A DNA stretch of 64,000 nt, from assembly GCF_000524475.1 (NCBI RefSeq), contig NZ_BAVQ01000003.1, positions 124,001 to 188,000 on the forward strand, read 5' to 3'. Position 1 is the first letter of the stretch. Every line of letters begins with the position of its first letter. Below, one piece after another: positions 1 through 10,982 of the stretch. The notes under the pieces were generated by a model. That model ran no database searches, was not told the origin of the DNA, and worked only from the letters and a program-made list of their open reading frames with translations. Source of the DNA: Tomitella biformata AHU 1821. GTDB taxonomy: Bacteria > Actinomycetota > Actinomycetes > Mycobacteriales > Mycobacteriaceae. A program made the position numbers and the translations under genes.

Positions 1-498
1 GGCCTTCTGGCGCGCCTCCGAGAGCATCGTGTCGGACTTGCCGCGGGCCTCGGAGACCATCTGCTCGGAGCTGGCGCGGGCGTCCGCGATGGTGCGCTGC
101 GACTCCGTCTTCGCGTCCACGGTGAGGCGGTCGGCAGTCTCCTGCGCGAGGCCCAGCAGCTTGGCGGCCTGGAGATGACCGGACTCGTCCGCCACGGCCA
201 CGGCCGGAGCCGGTGTGGGGGCGGGTGCGGGCGTCTCGACGACCTTGACGGGCTCGGGCTTGACGAAGGCGGGAGCCGCAGCGGGTGCGGCGGTGACGCC
301 GGCCTGCTTGGCCTGCCCCAGTTCGGCCTCCAGCTCGGACACCCGTAGGGCGAGGTCTGAGTTCTCCTCGACAAGACGGGTCAGCTCAAGCTCAACAAGG
401 TCGAGGAACTGATCGACCTCGTCCTCGTTGTAACCACGCTTCCCAATGGGAGGCTTGCTGAACGCGACGTTGTGCACATCAGCGGGAGTCAGCGGCAT
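1..498 (-). CDS. wag31: DivIVA/Wag31 polar growth protein (3' end outside window)
   Basis: Cytoplasmic coiled-coil scaffold that marks curved membrane at the poles and septum and organises polar peptidoglycan synthesis. The visible 166 codons begin [20 protein letters not shown], the conserved N-terminal membrane-binding DivIVA motif. A first coiled coil follows (about residues 30-60), then a Pro/Ala linker (about 62-105), then the start of the second, Glu/Ala/Lys-rich coiled coil. The frame stays open to base 1, so the C-terminus is missing. The ATG at 496-498 has a GGGGA ribosome site 8 nt upstream. It is the last gene of the dcw-linked run, as in Mycobacterium (Rv2145c). About 100 nt separate it from yggT, so it probably has its own promoter. 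Confidence 0.96.
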   Translation of the reverse strand, partial: MPLTPADVHNVAFSKPPIGKRGYNEDEVDQFLDLVELELTRLVEENSDLALRVSELEAELGQAKQAGVTAAPAAAPAFVKPEPVKVVETPAPAPTPAPAVAVADESGHLQAAKLLGLAQETADRLTVDAKTESQRTIADARASSEQMVSEARGKSDTMLSEARQKA

Positions 499-598
499 GG
501 AGTATTCCCCTATCGCATTCATGGACGGTTGCTGCTATTTCAACCTAAGACAGTTCACTTCAGACTATCTTGGCACATCTGCTTACCGTCCCGCATCA

Positions 599-895
599 CT
601 AGGACGCAAAACTGGTGACAACCTCGATCAAGACGAAAATGATCAACATCAGGAGCATGATCGACAGATCCAGCCTCACCTGGCCCAAACGCACCGGTGG
701 GATGAGCCGCCGGAGCAGCTTGACCGGCGGGTCGGTGATGCTGAACAGCAACTCGAGGACTACAACGAGAAGGCCCTTGGGTTGCCAGTCACGTGCGAAC
801 GATCTGATGAACTCGACAATAATTCGACCGATCAGGCAGATCCAAAAGAGGTACAGCAGAACCAAGACCGCACCGAGCACAGGCGTACCTCTCAT
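599..895 (-). CDS. YggT family membrane protein
   Basis: Small integral membrane protein of the YggT family (Rv2146c position between sepF and wag31), about 98 residues with two hydrophobic segments. The middle carries the family signature of an Arg-rich, Pro-containing loop (FARDWQPKG, then SITDPPVKLLRRLIPP). The molecular role is unsettled; location in division clusters suggests a link to envelope or division. A longer reading frame begins at a GTG at 917-919, but that codon lies inside a strong inverted repeat (906-942). I therefore prefer the ATG at 893-895, which gives MRGTPVLGAV as N-terminus. Confidence 0.88.
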   Translation of the reverse strand: MRGTPVLGAVLVLLYLFWICLIGRIIVEFIRSFARDWQPKGLLVVVLELLFSITDPPVKLLRRLIPPVRLGQVRLDLSIMLLMLIIFVLIEVVTSFAS

Positions 896-905
896 TGAAG
901 AATGA

Positions 906-942
906 CGAACACCGGCCACCCTAGTCGGGTCGCCGGTGTTCG
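906..942 (-). terminator. Hairpin after sepF
   Basis: Perfect 11-bp inverted repeat (CGAACACCGGC at 906-916, complement at 932-942) with a 15-nt loop, placed 14 nt after the sepF stop in the direction of transcription. The T-tract that follows is weak (TCATTCTT), so it may be an inefficient or partial terminator between sepF and yggT. Confidence 0.6.
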
Positions 943-955
943 ACGAAAGCTGCGG

Positions 956-1585
956 CTACTTGGAGTAGAAGCCGGTCTCCGCGATCCGTCGGCGATCCTC
1001 GGCCGAGACGTCGACATCCGCTGGTGAGAGAAGGAAAACCTTCGTCGCGACCTTGTCGAACGAGCCGCGGAGCGCGAATGCGAGGCCTGCGGCGAAGTCT
1101 ACGAGGCGCTTCGCGTCAGCGTTGCTCATCTCCACGAGGTCCATGATCACGGGGACGCCGTCACGGAACTGCTCGCCGATGGTGCGGGCCTCGCTGTAGT
1201 CCCGCGGACGTAGCGTCGTGATCTTCGACATACCACCGGCCTCATCGAATAGCGAGCCCCCGTGCCGGGGGTTCAGCCGGGACTCGGCGCGGGCCTCCAT
1301 GCGCGGGTCGACGGCGAGCGAGCCGCGGGTGGACGTCATCGGGCTGACGCGCCCGCCCCGGGCGGGAGACGCGTCCATGTGGCTCTCCGCGGCGTACCGC
1401 GGCCCCGCATAACGCTCGTCCTCGTACTCGTCGTGGGCCGAAGCGCGGTAGGTGCCGGCGCGGTAGCCGTTGTCATAGTTCTCACCCTTGCCCCGCACGG
1501 GGTCGGCGTCGTCCAAGTAGTCGTCTTCGAAGTCATCGAGTGGGACCATCCCGAAATACGCCTTGAACTTCTGCAGGCTGCTCAT
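956..1585 (-). CDS. sepF: SepF cell division protein
   Basis: Membrane-associated FtsZ partner that tethers the Z-ring in Gram-positive bacteria without FtsA. The 209-residue protein starts with the short amphipathic helix [13 protein letters not shown], which binds membrane. An acidic, tyrosine-rich disordered linker follows (about residues 15-110), then the conserved C-terminal SepF domain (about 120-209) with [19 protein letters not shown] and VIMDL. Length and order match Rv2147c. It lies 73 nt downstream of yggS and is probably co-transcribed with ftsZ-pgeF-yggS. Confidence 0.96.
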   Translation of the reverse strand: MSSLQKFKAYFGMVPLDDFEDDYLDDADPVRGKGENYDNGYRAGTYRASAHDEYEDERYAGPRYAAESHMDASPARGGRVSPMTSTRGSLAVDPRMEARAESRLNPRHGGSLFDEAGGMSKITTLRPRDYSEARTIGEQFRDGVPVIMDLVEMSNADAKRLVDFAAGLAFALRGSFDKVATKVFLLSPADVDVSAEDRRRIAETGFYSK

Positions 1586-1658
1586 CGATCGACCTTCCTT
1601 GGCGGGGTGGGTTCTGTGGAAATCTCTGTCGGCAGTCGGGAGGGGTCCCGCTGACGGC

Positions 1659-2396
1659 TCACTGCGACGTTATCGGCCGCGGGCCGAGGATCGCGGTTCC
1701 GACACGCACACAGGTGGATCCGTGCGCGATGGCGGCCTCTAAATCCGCCGACATTCCGGCGGAGATGCCGGTCGCGCCCGGGTGCTGGGATTGCATTCGG
1801 CTGGCGATCTCCGCCAGCCGGGCGAATGCCGCTGTGGGCTCCACCCCGATCGGCGGGACGGCCATCAGCCCGGCGAGCCGCAGGCCTGTCGTGCCGGCCG
1901 TCAGGTCGGCCAACTCGTCCAACTGGTCCGCAGCCACACCGCCGCGCGCGGGATCGCCGTCCAGGCTCACCTGCAGGTAGGCGTCGAGGGGTGCCGAGCG
2001 CGCGCCCTCGTCCGCTGCCGAGACCGCGGCGGCGCCCAACGCGGTCGCCAGGCGGGCACTGTCGACCGAGTGCGCGGAGTGGGCCCACCGGGCGATGGCC
2101 CGAGCCTTGTTGCGTTGGATGCTGCCCAGCATGTGCCAGCGCGGCGCGAGGTCCGAGGTGTCGAGAAGGCCCGCGCAGTCGACCACCTTGGCGGTGGCCT
2201 CCTGCTCCCGGCTCTCCCCTAGGTCCTCGCTGCCCAGCCGGGCGAGTTCCGCGGCGTCCGCGGCCGGAAAGAACTTGGTGACGGTGATGAGGGTGACATC
2301 CGCAGCTCGACGGCCGGCGGCCGTGCAGGCGGCGTCGACGCGGGCGCGCACCGCCGACAGACCCGCCGCCAACTCGTCGGAGCGGGGCGTGCTCAC
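1659..2396 (-). CDS. YggS family PLP homeostasis protein
   Basis: COG0325 fold-type III PLP-binding protein, involved in vitamin B6 and amino-acid homeostasis, with no firmly known catalytic activity. 245 residues, the usual family length. The PLP lysine is expected at about residue 41 in the motif ITVTKFFP. The C-terminal part has the typical GLMAVPP and [12 protein letters not shown] stretches; the latter is the phosphate-binding SMGMS-type motif, here Ser-Ala-Gly-Met-Ser. The start overlaps the end of pgeF by 4 nt, which implies translational coupling. Corresponds to Rv2148c. Confidence 0.95.
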   Translation of the reverse strand: MSTPRSDELAAGLSAVRARVDAACTAAGRRAADVTLITVTKFFPAADAAELARLGSEDLGESREQEATAKVVDCAGLLDTSDLAPRWHMLGSIQRNKARAIARWAHSAHSVDSARLATALGAAAVSAADEGARSAPLDAYLQVSLDGDPARGGVAADQLDELADLTAGTTGLRLAGLMAVPPIGVEPTAAFARLAEIASRMQSQHPGATGISAGMSADLEAAIAHGSTCVRVGTAILGPRPITSQ

Positions 2397-3157
2397 GCTT
2401 GTCCTTCCGCGGAGTCGGACTCTGCCAACTCGGTCCAGATCGCACCCGCGATGCGGCCCGTGGGTGCGCCGCGGCGATGGCTGAAGAGCTCTTTGTCCTC
2501 GATGGTGCAGCGCGGGTCCACCGCGATGGCACCGACGCCATAGTCCTCAAGCTGGCGTCGCACCCCCGCCGCAATATCTAGAGCTGGTGTGCGAGAGCGG
2601 GTTTGGCTGGCACTGCCGGGCAGGTGCTTCGCCACGTCGGCCCGCATGTGCGCGGGCACCTCATAGCACTTGCCGCAGGCCGAGGGTCCGAGCAGCGCGC
2701 CAATGCGCGACGGCTCCGCCCCCAGCGCCACCATGGCGTCGAGCGCCTTCCGCACGATGCCGACCCGCGCCCCGATGCGTCCCGCATGCACCGCCGCGAT
2801 GACCCCGGACTCGTCGTCCGAGAGCAGCAGCGGCACACAATCCGCGGTGAGCACCACAAGCGCCAGGCCCACCTGGTTGGTCACCAGTGCGTCCGTGACC
2901 TCCACGGGCTCGGACACGGGACCGTCGACGACGGTCACGTTCCACGAGTGCACCTGCTCCATCCACACAAGCCGCTCTGGAGCCAGGCCCACAGACGCGG
3001 CCAGGCGGCTGCGGTTGGCCGCGACGGCCTCGGGCGCGTCCCCGACGTGGTCGCCGAGGTTGAAGGAGTCGTATGGCGCAGCGGACACCCCGCCGGACCG
3101 GGTGGTGAACACCCGGCGGACCCGACGGGGTGCGCCTGCCTGAGAGTCTTCGGTCAC
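2393..3157 (-). CDS. pgeF: Peptidoglycan editing factor PgeF (YfiH/laccase-domain)
   Basis: Laccase-domain (DUF152) protein of 254 residues. Members are reported as purine nucleoside phosphorylase/adenosine deaminase-like enzymes and as peptidoglycan editing factors that remove wrongly incorporated serine from UDP-MurNAc peptides. The zinc-site residues are visible in three motifs: His in MEQVHSWN, Cys in TADCVPLLL and His in AVHAGRIG. The sequence [11 protein letters not shown] is also typical. Starts at a GTG that overlaps the ftsZ stop by 4 nt. Rv2149c equivalent. Confidence 0.93.
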   Translation of the reverse strand: MTEDSQAGAPRRVRRVFTTRSGGVSAAPYDSFNLGDHVGDAPEAVAANRSRLAASVGLAPERLVWMEQVHSWNVTVVDGPVSEPVEVTDALVTNQVGLALVVLTADCVPLLLSDDESGVIAAVHAGRIGARVGIVRKALDAMVALGAEPSRIGALLGPSACGKCYEVPAHMRADVAKHLPGSASQTRSRTPALDIAAGVRRQLEDYGVGAIAVDPRCTIEDKELFSHRRGAPTGRIAGAIWTELAESDSAEGQA

Positions 3158-4305
3158 CGGCGCATGAACGGCGGCACGTCGACGTCGTCGTCGAGATCCT
3201 CCGAGACCTGGACACGTCGGCTGCTGGACGGGGTTTCGGACGGTCCGCCCATGACCGGCGCCGCCTCTTCTGCACGGGTCTGGCCGATCTGTCCGGCGCG
3301 GGCCGAGCCGATGGTCCCGCGCGATGCGGAGCCGGGATCGGTCTGCTTGTGCTTGGGGCTGCCACCGTCGAAGCCCGCGGCGATCACGGTCACGCGGACC
3401 TCGTCGCCGAGCGAGTCGTCGATCACGGTGCCGAAGATGATGTTCGCGTCGATGTGCGCGGACTCCTGCACCAGCGAGGCCGCCTCGTTGATCTCGAACA
3501 GGCCCAGGTCGCTGCCGCCGGCGATCGACAGCAGCACGCCGTGCGCGCCGTCCATCGACGCCTCGAGCAGCGGCGAGTTGATCGCGGACTCGGCGGCCTT
3601 GATCGCGCGGCCCTCGCCGCGGGAGGAGCCGATGCCCATCAGGGCGCTACCGGCGCCGGACATGACGGACTTGACGTCCGCGAAGTCCACGTTGATCAGG
3701 CCCGGGGTGGTGATCAGGTCGGTGATGCCCTGGACGCCGTTGAGCAGGACCTCGTCCGCGGAGCGGAACGCGTCCATCAGGCTGACCTGTGCGTCGCCGA
3801 GCTGGAGCAGCCGGTCGTTCGGAATGACGATCAGCGTGTCGCAGGCCTCGCGGAGCGCGGCGATGCCGGCCTCCGCCTGGCCCCCGCGGCGCTTGCCCTC
3901 GAACGAGAACGGGCGGGTGACGACGCCGATGGTAAGCGCGCCGAGCTTCCGGGCGATGCTGGCCACGACGGGCGCGCCGCCGGTGCCGGTGCCGCCACCC
4001 TCGCCCGCGGTCACGAAGACCATGTCCGCGCCCTTGAGCAGCTCCTCGATCTCGTCCTTCGCGTCGTCGGCGGCCTTGCGGCCCACCTCGGGGTCGGCGC
4101 CGGCGCCAAGGCCCCGGGTCGAGTCTCGGCCGACGTCGAGCTTGACGTCGGCATCGCTCATCAGGAGCGCCTGGGCGTCGGTGTTGATCGCGATGAACTC
4201 GACCCCTTTGAGGCCCTGTTCGATCATTCGGTTCACGGCGTTCACACCACCGCCGCCGATTCCGACGACCTTGATTACGGCAAGGTAGTTGTGCGGGGGC
4301 GTCAT
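3154..4305 (-). CDS. ftsZ: Cell division GTPase FtsZ
   Basis: Bacterial tubulin that polymerises into the Z-ring. 383 residues from the ATG at 4303-4305, which has a strong GGAAGGCGAG ribosome site; a longer frame reading upstream to 4365 has no support. The tubulin signature GGGTGTG is at about residues 103-109, and the nucleotide-contacting stretch VIPNDRLL and the T7-loop region [12 protein letters not shown] are intact. A variable linker leads to the conserved C-terminal tail [12 protein letters not shown] that binds SepF, FtsW and other partners. First gene of the ftsZ-pgeF-yggS-sepF unit, with 178 nt of regulatory space upstream. Confidence 0.98.
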   Translation of the reverse strand: MTPPHNYLAVIKVVGIGGGGVNAVNRMIEQGLKGVEFIAINTDAQALLMSDADVKLDVGRDSTRGLGAGADPEVGRKAADDAKDEIEELLKGADMVFVTAGEGGGTGTGGAPVVASIARKLGALTIGVVTRPFSFEGKRRGGQAEAGIAALREACDTLIVIPNDRLLQLGDAQVSLMDAFRSADEVLLNGVQGITDLITTPGLINVDFADVKSVMSGAGSALMGIGSSRGEGRAIKAAESAINSPLLEASMDGAHGVLLSIAGGSDLGLFEINEAASLVQESAHIDANIIFGTVIDDSLGDEVRVTVIAAGFDGGSPKHKQTDPGSASRGTIGSARAGQIGQTRAEEAAPVMGGPSETPSSSRRVQVSEDLDDDVDVPPFMRR

Positions 4306-4483
4306 TGGCTCTCGCCTTCCATGTTGGTCGGAGCAGTGGCTAGTTCGTGGTGCCCGGCGTGCCACTAACCCTCGACCTCAACCAAAGGGTTAGAGTTATG
4401 TCAACTACCGAACTAAGGGCTGACGGTATTGAAGCCGTCGACATTAGGCCAGCAGGCGCGCCGTACGTGATGGTTTTTTGGGT
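4306..4483 (-). promoter_or_regulatory. ftsZ upstream region with 8-bp inverted repeat
   Basis: 178-nt gap between ftsQ and ftsZ, long for this otherwise packed cluster. It is locally AT-richer than its surroundings. On the minus strand it holds a TTGACA hexamer (4399-4404) and an 8-bp inverted repeat, CTAACCCT (4365-4372) with AGGGTTAG (4386-4393), 13 nt apart, about 60-90 nt upstream of the ftsZ ATG. This is the likely site of ftsZ promoters and of a regulator; the exact -10 is not evident. Confidence 0.5.
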
Positions 4484-5164
4484 TTACTTGGCCGTCGGCA
4501 GGCTCGGGCTGGAGATATCGAAGACCTGGCCCGGCTGGCTGAGCACCGCCAACGCAACCGCGCCCTTGAGAGGCGTGTCGGCGGCGTTGCCCCAGCGTAC
4601 CCGCCTACCGTCGTAGAGCGTCAATTCGAAATCGTCCTTGGAATTGATCGCCAACTCCGAGACCTGGTCCCACAACGGCCGCGGCAGCTCCCCCAGCAGT
4701 TGCAGTCCCTCCCGCAGCAGCTCGGGATTCTCCAGCGCCTGCGGGGTGGAGATCCTCGGCAGCCCCATCGGCGGGGGCTCCACCGCGTAGTCGACACCGA
4801 ACTCATCGAGCATGTGCGGGCCGTCTTCGCCGTCGTAATATGCCCACGGCATGCGCTCCACGATCTCCACCGCGAGCGTTGACGGGTACTCCCGCTTGAC
4901 CCGCACCTGCGCGACCCGCGCGATCCCCGCCACCCGACGCGCCGCGGCCTCGGTGTCCACCCGCAGGAGCGGAGTGCCCTCCACTCCCCCGAGCGCCGTC
5001 AGCACCTCCGTCCGCGGCAGCTGTTCCAGGCCCTGCACGTCGATCACGCGCACCGACAACACCGGGCTCAGCCATGCGGCCAGCGCCAGCCCAAGGACCA
5101 GCAGCGCGGTCCCCACAGCGAGCCAGGCTCGATGCGAGATCGCGGACAGCCGTCTAATGCGCAT
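4484..5164 (-). CDS. ftsQ: Cell division protein FtsQ/DivIB
   Basis: Bitopic divisome protein that bridges FtsL/FtsB and the septal synthase. 226 residues: a short basic cytoplasmic N-terminus, one membrane helix (about residues 14-34), then an extracytoplasmic POTRA domain starting at VRVIDVQGLEQLPRTEVL (about 38-105) and the FtsQ beta domain with the conserved VEIVERMPWAYY and LYDGRRVRWG. It starts 5 nt after murC stops, so it belongs to the murC operon. Rv2151c equivalent. Confidence 0.96.
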   Translation of the reverse strand: MRIRRLSAISHRAWLAVGTALLVLGLALAAWLSPVLSVRVIDVQGLEQLPRTEVLTALGGVEGTPLLRVDTEAAARRVAGIARVAQVRVKREYPSTLAVEIVERMPWAYYDGEDGPHMLDEFGVDYAVEPPPMGLPRISTPQALENPELLREGLQLLGELPRPLWDQVSELAINSKDDFELTLYDGRRVRWGNAADTPLKGAVALAVLSQPGQVFDISSPSLPTAK

Positions 5165-5169
5165 CGCCG

Positions 5170-6678
5170 CTAATCCCGAGTACCCAGGTTCGGGTCGCCC
5201 AGCCTTGGATCACGCAGCGCCGCAAGGATCTCCGGGCCCAGCATCGTGACATCGCCGGCCCCCATGGTCAGCACGAGGTCGCCCGGCCGCACCAGGCCGG
5301 CGATCTGCGCGGCAACCGCGGACAGGTCCGGCTGGTAGTAGGCGGTGGACGTGATGTTCTCTGCGATGAGCGCGCCGCTGACACCGGGCACCGGGTCCTC
5401 GCGGGCCCCGTACACGTCCAGGACGACCGCGATATCCGCCAGCCCCAGCGCCACCGCGAACTCGTCCGCAAAGGCCTCCGTCCGGGAGTACAGGTGCGGC
5501 TGGAACACGACGACCACACGGCCGTTGCCCCCTGCCACCAGGCCGCGGGCCGCACCGAGCACGGCGGTGACCTCAGTGGGGTGGTGCGCGTAGTCGTCGA
5601 TGACACGCACGCCGCCGACCTGCCCGCGGTCTTGGAACCGCCGGTGCACGCCATCGAAGGCCGCGAGTCCCGCCAGCACGTCGGCCACGTCGAGCCCCGC
5701 CGCACGCGCGGCGAGCAGGGCGCCGAGCGCGTTGAGCGCCATGTGCTTGCCTGGCACGCCCAGGCGCAGGGTCCGCAACGTGTCCTCGCCGTCGAGCTGG
5801 AGTTGGCCCACGCCGCCACCGTCGACCGCGTCCCAGCCCAGCAGCCGGGCGCCGATCGGGACCTCGCCCGCCGGGATCTCGCCGTCCACGCCCTCCGGGG
5901 GGCCGCCGTAGCCGAGGACGCGCACGCCCTTGGCCAGCGCCCGCGCGGCCAGCGCGGCCGAGCCCGGATCGTCCAGGCAGGCCACGAGCAGACCGCCCGG
6001 CTCGATGCGGTCCACGAAGTCGTCGAAGACCTGGGTATAGGCCTCGACCGTGCCGAAGTAGTCCAGGTGGTCCACGTCGACGTTGGTCACGATGGCGATG
6101 CTGGGCCGGTATTGCAGCAGTGAGCCGTCGCTCTCGTCGGCCTCGGCCACGAAGAGGTCCCCGCGGCCGTGGTGGGCGTTGGTGCCCGACTCGTTGAGCT
6201 CGCCGCCGACCACGAACGACGGGTCGATGCGGCAGTGCTGCAGCGCGACGACGACCATCGACGTCGTCGAGGTCTTGCCATGGGTGCCTGCCACCAGCAG
6301 CGAGCGGTACCCCTCCATCAGAGAGGCCAACACGGCTGGGCGCAGGATCACCGGAAGGCCCCGCTCGGCGGCGGCCACCAGCTCCGGATTGGTCTTGGGG
6401 ATCGCGCTCAGTGTGGAGACGACCGCGGTGGGGCCATCCTCGAAGATGTCCAGCGCCGCGGCGGAGTGCCCGATGCGCACGTGCGCGCCGCGGGCCCGCA
6501 GGTCCACGACGCCGCGGCTCTCCTTGGCGTCGGACCCGGAGACCTGGCCGCCGCGATCCAGCAGAATACGGGCGATCCCGGACATGCCGGCTCCGCCGAT
6601 CCCGATCATGTGGACGCGCCGCAGATGCGCCGGCAAGTCCGTCTCGGGCAGGCCAGCGCCAGCCACAGGATTAGTCAT
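5170..6678 (-). CDS. murC: UDP-N-acetylmuramate--L-alanine ligase
   Basis: ATP-dependent cytoplasmic ligase adding L-Ala to UDP-MurNAc. 502 residues. The N-terminal Rossmann motif [14 protein letters not shown] is at about residues 23-36, the ATP P-loop GTHGKTST at 131-138, and the central motif [13 protein letters not shown] and C-terminal domain [10 protein letters not shown] follow. The ATG at 6676-6678 overlaps the murG TGA by 4 nt. A longer frame running to 6981 lies inside murG and is rejected. Confidence 0.97.
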   Translation of the reverse strand: MTNPVAGAGLPETDLPAHLRRVHMIGIGGAGMSGIARILLDRGGQVSGSDAKESRGVVDLRARGAHVRIGHSAAALDIFEDGPTAVVSTLSAIPKTNPELVAAAERGLPVILRPAVLASLMEGYRSLLVAGTHGKTSTTSMVVVALQHCRIDPSFVVGGELNESGTNAHHGRGDLFVAEADESDGSLLQYRPSIAIVTNVDVDHLDYFGTVEAYTQVFDDFVDRIEPGGLLVACLDDPGSAALAARALAKGVRVLGYGGPPEGVDGEIPAGEVPIGARLLGWDAVDGGGVGQLQLDGEDTLRTLRLGVPGKHMALNALGALLAARAAGLDVADVLAGLAAFDGVHRRFQDRGQVGGVRVIDDYAHHPTEVTAVLGAARGLVAGGNGRVVVVFQPHLYSRTEAFADEFAVALGLADIAVVLDVYGAREDPVPGVSGALIAENITSTAYYQPDLSAVAAQIAGLVRPGDLVLTMGAGDVTMLGPEILAALRDPRLGDPNLGTRD

Positions 6679-7808
6679 CTCTCCACTCCCGCAGTTTGAA
6701 GGACGATCTCCGCGATGCGGCGCGCGCTGTCGCGGTGCCCGGCATCGGCGGCGGCCCGCGACATCGCGGCCATCCGCTCGGCGTCGCGCAGCAGAGGCAC
6801 CATGATCTCGACGACCCGCTCCGGGGTGAGGTCGGCGTCGAGGACGATCACTCCGCCGCCCGCGTCGACGAGGGGGCGCGCGTTGAGCTCCTGCTCGCCG
6901 TTGCCGTGTGGCAGCGGCACATACATGGCGGGTAGCCCCACCGCGGACACCTCCGCGACGGTCATCGCGCCGGCCCGACAAATCACAGCGTCCGCCGCGG
7001 CGTAGGCCAGATCCATCCGGCTCAGGTACGGCACCGCGACGTACGCGGGCGCGTCGGGCGCCGCGGCGGCAGCGACCTCCACAGAATTCTTGGGGCCATG
7101 CGCGTGCAACACCCCGATGCCCGCCGCAGCCAGCGCGGGGGCGGTGCCGGCGACGGCGGCGTTGAGCGATTGCGCGCCCTGCGAGCCGCCGAAGACCAGC
7201 AGCGTGGGCGCGTCCGGGTCCAGGCCGAAGTGCGCGCGGGCCTCTGCGCGCAGTGCCGCCCGGTCGAGCCGGGTGATCGAGCCCCGCAGCGGGATGCCGA
7301 TGACCTCCGCGCGCGGCAGCCCGGAGCCGGGCACCGCCGCGAGGACACGGGCCGCGCCGCGGGCGCCGACCTTATTCGCGATGCCGGCGCGGGCGTTCGC
7401 CTCGTGCACGATCACCGGCACCGCGGCGCGGCGCCCCAGGATCGATTTACGGGCCGCGACGTATGCGGGCAACGCGACGTAGCCGCCGAAGCCGACCACC
7501 ACGTCGGCCTGCACCTCGTCGAACACCACGCGGGTGCGCTTGACGGACCGGCGGACCCGCCCGGGCAGCCGCAGCAGGTCCATCGTGGGCCTGCGCGGCA
7601 GTGGCACCGGCGGGATCAGCTCGAGCTGGTAGCCGCGCTCGGGCACCAACGTGGTCTCGAGCCCGCGCTCCGTGCCGAGGGCCGTGACCCGGATGCCTGG
7701 CGCCATTTCACGCAGCGCGTCGGCCACCGCTAAGGCCGGCTCGATGTGGCCGGCGGTGCCGCCGCCCGCCACCACCACAGAGATGTGTGCACCTTCACCG
7801 GTCACCAA
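6675..7808 (-). CDS. murG: UDP-GlcNAc--undecaprenyl-PP-MurNAc-pentapeptide GlcNAc transferase
   Basis: Peripheral membrane GT28 enzyme that converts lipid I to lipid II at the inner membrane face. 377 residues with the lipid-I/phosphate loop [10 protein letters not shown] at about residues 15-24, [10 protein letters not shown] in the N-domain, and the UDP-GlcNAc motifs [20 protein letters not shown] and [11 protein letters not shown] in the C-domain. The gene overlaps ftsW by 7 nt and murC by 4 nt, so it is translated from the same message. Confidence 0.97.
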   Translation of the reverse strand: MVTGEGAHISVVVAGGGTAGHIEPALAVADALREMAPGIRVTALGTERGLETTLVPERGYQLELIPPVPLPRRPTMDLLRLPGRVRRSVKRTRVVFDEVQADVVVGFGGYVALPAYVAARKSILGRRAAVPVIVHEANARAGIANKVGARGAARVLAAVPGSGLPRAEVIGIPLRGSITRLDRAALRAEARAHFGLDPDAPTLLVFGGSQGAQSLNAAVAGTAPALAAAGIGVLHAHGPKNSVEVAAAAAPDAPAYVAVPYLSRMDLAYAAADAVICRAGAMTVAEVSAVGLPAMYVPLPHGNGEQELNARPLVDAGGGVIVLDADLTPERVVEIMVPLLRDAERMAAMSRAAADAGHRDSARRIAEIVLQTAGVER

Positions 7809-9490
7809 CGACTTCCTCGCTCTCGATCGATGGGGCCTGGCCCCTGGTATCTACGCGACTCCGGCGAGCGCACATCGCCATGTCTACTCGCGCCCCGCCT
7901 GTTCGCGCCGGCCGCCGGATCGCGCCACGGACTGCCGAGGGGATCCTCTGCCCGCGCGCGCGGACGCTGCTCGCCACGACGATACTGCAGGTCGTCGCCT
8001 GCCCCTCGGCCCTCGGCCCGCCGCGCACCGCGCTGCTGCTGGCCTGACCGCTGTTGACCTGACCGCTGTTGTCCCGAGCGCTGCTTGCCTGCACGTTGCT
8101 GGGGGCTAGGGCGGCGATCCCCGTTGGGATTGCGGCCCTGCGCGTTCTGCGGCGCGGGCCTTCGCGCGGGTCCACGCCGGACGGGTGCCGGTTTGGTCGG
8201 GCGGCTGCCAGTCCAATATGGGCTGGTGGGCGAATATGGCACGGGCACGGGCAGCCGTAGCCAGCGCAGCGATCGACGCTCCTTGCCTGCGCGCAGGGCG
8301 GCGATGGCCTCCGGCTCGTGCCGTGCGGCGCTGGCCAGCAGGCCGAACGTGGCAAGGGTGATCGCCGTGGAGCTGCCGCCCGCCGAGATCAGCGGCAGCT
8401 GCAGCCCGGTCACCGGCAGCAGGCCCACCACATAGCCGATGTTGATGAAGGCCTGCGCGATGGTCCACACCGTGACCGAGGCCGCGAACAGCCGCAGGAA
8501 CGGGTCCAGCGAGCGCATCGCGATCCGCATGCCCGCGTAGGCGAACAGCGCGAACAGGATCAGGACGCCCAGGCAGCCGATCAGCCCCAGCTCCTCGCCG
8601 ATGATCGCGAAGATGAAGTCGTTGTGGGCGTTCGGCAGATAGTCCCACTTGGCGCGGCTCTGGCCGGGGCCGCGGCCAAAGAGTCCGCCGTCGGCCAGCG
8701 AGAATTTAGCCTGCAGCGCCTGGTAGCCGCCCTGCTGGGGGTCCGCGGACGGGTTCAGGAACGACGTCATCCGCTGGGCCCGGTAGTCGGAGGTCATCGC
8801 GAGGATGACGGCCGCCAGCACGCCGCTGCTGACCACGCCGACGAACCACTTCATCTTCAGCCCGGTGAACCACAGCAGGGACGCGACGATGATGCCCATG
8901 GCGATCGTCGTGCTCAGGTTCGGCTGCAGCATCACCAGGACGAAGGTGAGCAGCGACGCGCCCCCAAGCCAGAATTTCGGGTTGCCGGCCAGGCCGGGGC
9001 GGATCTGGCCCCGCACGAGGATGTGCGCGCCCCACAGCACCAGCATGAGCTTCATGATCTCCGACGGCTGCACGGTGATCGAGCCGATGCCGATCCAACG
9101 GCGCGCGCCGTCGACCTCCTCGCCGATCCCGGGGATCAGGACCAGGAACAGCAGGACCAGCGCGACGATCATTCCCAGGCTGGAGAGCCGGCGCAGCAGC
9201 CCGATGGGGATGCGCAGCGCCAGGTAGAACAGCACCGCGCCGATCCCGACAAACATCAGCTGGCTGTTGAACATCGAGTACGCGGAGCCGTCGCGGGCAT
9301 AGGCCTCGACGCTCGAGGCCGACAGAACCATCGCCAGACCGGAGACGGTCAGCAGGATCGTCACCGTCACGACCAGGTGGAACGAGGTCAGCGGGCCGCG
9401 CAACCAGGTGCCGATGGCGACGCGGGGCGAACGCCGGCCGGACTGATCCGGGGTGGGCGATGCGGGTGTGGGGGGTTTCGTGGTGGCCAT
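7802..9490 (-). CDS. ftsW: SEDS peptidoglycan glycosyltransferase FtsW, long repeat-bearing C-tail
   Basis: Polytopic SEDS-family polymerase that extends septal glycan strands from lipid II together with PbpB. 562 residues: a basic N-tail, about ten membrane helices (about 30-400), the conserved [20 protein letters not shown] region and the loop [16 protein letters not shown]. The last 150 or so residues form a basic cytoplasmic tail. Residues 464-488 of this tail are tandem five-residue units, with three QRSGQ-type units in a row (DNA 8027-8101). The PbpB N-terminus carries the same kind of unit (see findings). The gene starts 13 nt after murD. Confidence 0.96.
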   Translation of the reverse strand: MATTKPPTPASPTPDQSGRRSPRVAIGTWLRGPLTSFHLVVTVTILLTVSGLAMVLSASSVEAYARDGSAYSMFNSQLMFVGIGAVLFYLALRIPIGLLRRLSSLGMIVALVLLFLVLIPGIGEEVDGARRWIGIGSITVQPSEIMKLMLVLWGAHILVRGQIRPGLAGNPKFWLGGASLLTFVLVMLQPNLSTTIAMGIIVASLLWFTGLKMKWFVGVVSSGVLAAVILAMTSDYRAQRMTSFLNPSADPQQGGYQALQAKFSLADGGLFGRGPGQSRAKWDYLPNAHNDFIFAIIGEELGLIGCLGVLILFALFAYAGMRIAMRSLDPFLRLFAASVTVWTIAQAFINIGYVVGLLPVTGLQLPLISAGGSSTAITLATFGLLASAARHEPEAIAALRAGKERRSLRWLRLPVPVPYSPTSPYWTGSRPTKPAPVRRGPARRPAPQNAQGRNPNGDRRPSPQQRAGKQRSGQQRSGQQRSGQQQRGARRAEGRGAGDDLQYRRGEQRPRARAEDPLGSPWRDPAAGANRRGASRHGDVRSPESRRYQGPGPIDRERGSRW

Positions 9491-9503
9491 GGCGCTCCGC
9501 GGC

Positions 9504-10982
9504 TCAGGACCCGGTGCTCGGGCGCTCGGCGGTGGGAGCTAGCCCCTGGACTGCGGCAACGAAGCTGCGGCCCCGCTCGCCATAGTCGCGGTACATGTCC
9601 AGCGAGGCCGCCGCGGGCGCGAGGAGCACAGTGTCGCCCGATTCTGCGAAGGCGGTGCCGGCGCGCACGGCTGCGGACATGACCTGCTCGGTCGTGTCGA
9701 CCCGCACCACCGTTGCTGAACTCACGCTCACATCCTCGCCTGCGAGGACCTCCACGATGGGGACCTCGGGCGCGTGTTGCCGCAATGCGTCCACCAGCTG
9801 GCCTCGATCCTGACCCAACAGCACCGCCGCCACCAAACGCGGCGCGATGTCGCGAACCAGGTCGTCGACTGCCGCGCCCTTGAGGAGCCCGCCCGCGATC
9901 CAGACGACCCGCTCGTGGGCGAGGACGGAGGCGCGGGTGGCGTGCGGGTTGGTCGCCTTGGAGTCATCGATGTAGGCGACGCCGGCGATCTCGTCGACCA
10001 GAGCCGCCCGATGCGGGCCCACCTGATGCGCGTCCAGGCCGGCGGCGATAGCGGCTGGCGCGACTCCGATCGCCCGGGCCAGCGCGGCGGCCGCGAGGGC
10101 GTCCATTGTGCCCGCGGGCCCGGCCGGGTGGATCTGCGAGACCTGGGCCAGGGGGATTCCAGCGGCGCTGTCCGCGCCCCCGAAGGCCCGGTCGATGATG
10201 CGGCCGTCGACAACGCCCAGCTCGTCGGGACCGGGCTCGCCGAGGCGGAACCCGATAGCCCGCGCCGCCGGGGCACCCGCCAGGAGGGAGGCCGCGATCT
10301 CGTCGTCGAGGCCCGCCACCGCGATGTCACCGGTGAGAGCCTGCGCCTTGGCCCGGGCGTATGCAGCCATGCCGCCATGCCAGTCCAGGTGGTCCTCGGC
10401 GACGTTGAGCACGACGCCCGCCCGTGGCCGCACGGATGGCGCCCAGTGCAATTGGAAGGAGGACAGCTCGATGGCCAACACGTCGGCGCGCGTGTCCGCG
10501 GTCAGCGCGTCAAGCACGGAGAGCCCGATGTTCCCGCAGGCGGCGCTCGCGATGCCGGCCGCGGCGAGGATCGAGTCCAGCATCGACGTGGTGGTGGTCT
10601 TGCCGTTGGTGCCGGTGATCGCGAGCCACGTCCGCGCGGGGCCGAACAATTCCTGCTGGTCGGCCTGCCAGGCCAGCTCGATATCGCCCCACACGGGAAT
10701 TCCGAGTGCGGCGGCCGCGGTCAGCAGCGGGCTGTCCGGCCGCCAGCCGGGGCTGGTCACCACCAGCGCGACGCCGTCTAGGGCCACCTGCTCGGGGGCC
10801 ACGAGCGCCATCCCCGACGCCACGAGCTCGGCGGCGTCCGGGGTCAGTGCGGCCAGCTCTGCGCCGTCCGCGAGGACCACCGTCGCGCCGAGGCCCGCCA
10901 GCAGGCGCGCGGCGGCGACTCCGGAGACCCGCGCCCCGGCGACCACGATGGTGCGGCCGGCCAGCTCGCGCAACTGCGTCAT
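9504..10982 (-). CDS. murD: UDP-MurNAc-L-Ala--D-glutamate ligase
   Basis: Cytoplasmic ATP-dependent ligase adding D-Glu to UDP-MurNAc-L-Ala. 492 residues from the ATG at 10980-10982, which overlaps the mraY TGA by 4 nt. The P-loop GTNGKTT is at about residues 124-130, and the Mur-ligase motifs [13 protein letters not shown] and [11 protein letters not shown] follow. The frame can be extended upstream to 11423 only by reading through mraY, which is not plausible. Confidence 0.97.
   Translation of the reverse strand: MTQLRELAGRTIVVAGARVSGVAAARLLAGLGATVVLADGAELAALTPDAAELVASGMALVAPEQVALDGVALVVTSPGWRPDSPLLTAAAALGIPVWGDIELAWQADQQELFGPARTWLAITGTNGKTTTTSMLDSILAAAGIASAACGNIGLSVLDALTADTRADVLAIELSSFQLHWAPSVRPRAGVVLNVAEDHLDWHGGMAAYARAKAQALTGDIAVAGLDDEIAASLLAGAPAARAIGFRLGEPGPDELGVVDGRIIDRAFGGADSAAGIPLAQVSQIHPAGPAGTMDALAAAALARAIGVAPAAIAAGLDAHQVGPHRAALVDEIAGVAYIDDSKATNPHATRASVLAHERVVWIAGGLLKGAAVDDLVRDIAPRLVAAVLLGQDRGQLVDALRQHAPEVPIVEVLAGEDVSVSSATVVRVDTTEQVMSAAVRAGTAFAESGDTVLLAPAAASLDMYRDYGERGRSFVAAVQGLAPTAERPSTGS

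Noticed and set aside
446-898. 150-codon plus-strand frame opposite yggT and the wag31 leader
   Set aside because: Antisense of a conserved gene; Asp/Gln/Glu-rich with no domain.
2603-4288. 561-codon plus-strand frame over pgeF and ftsZ
   Set aside because: Antisense shadow of two clearly conserved genes; composition is Ser/Pro/Arg-rich with no recognisable domain.
3130-4368. 412-codon plus-strand frame opposite ftsZ
   Set aside because: Antisense of ftsZ caused by high third-position GC; Arg/Gly/His-rich and featureless.
8318-9682. 454-codon plus-strand frame opposite ftsW
   Set aside because: Antisense of a membrane-protein gene; the Gln/Asp/Arg-rich product is the usual shadow pattern.
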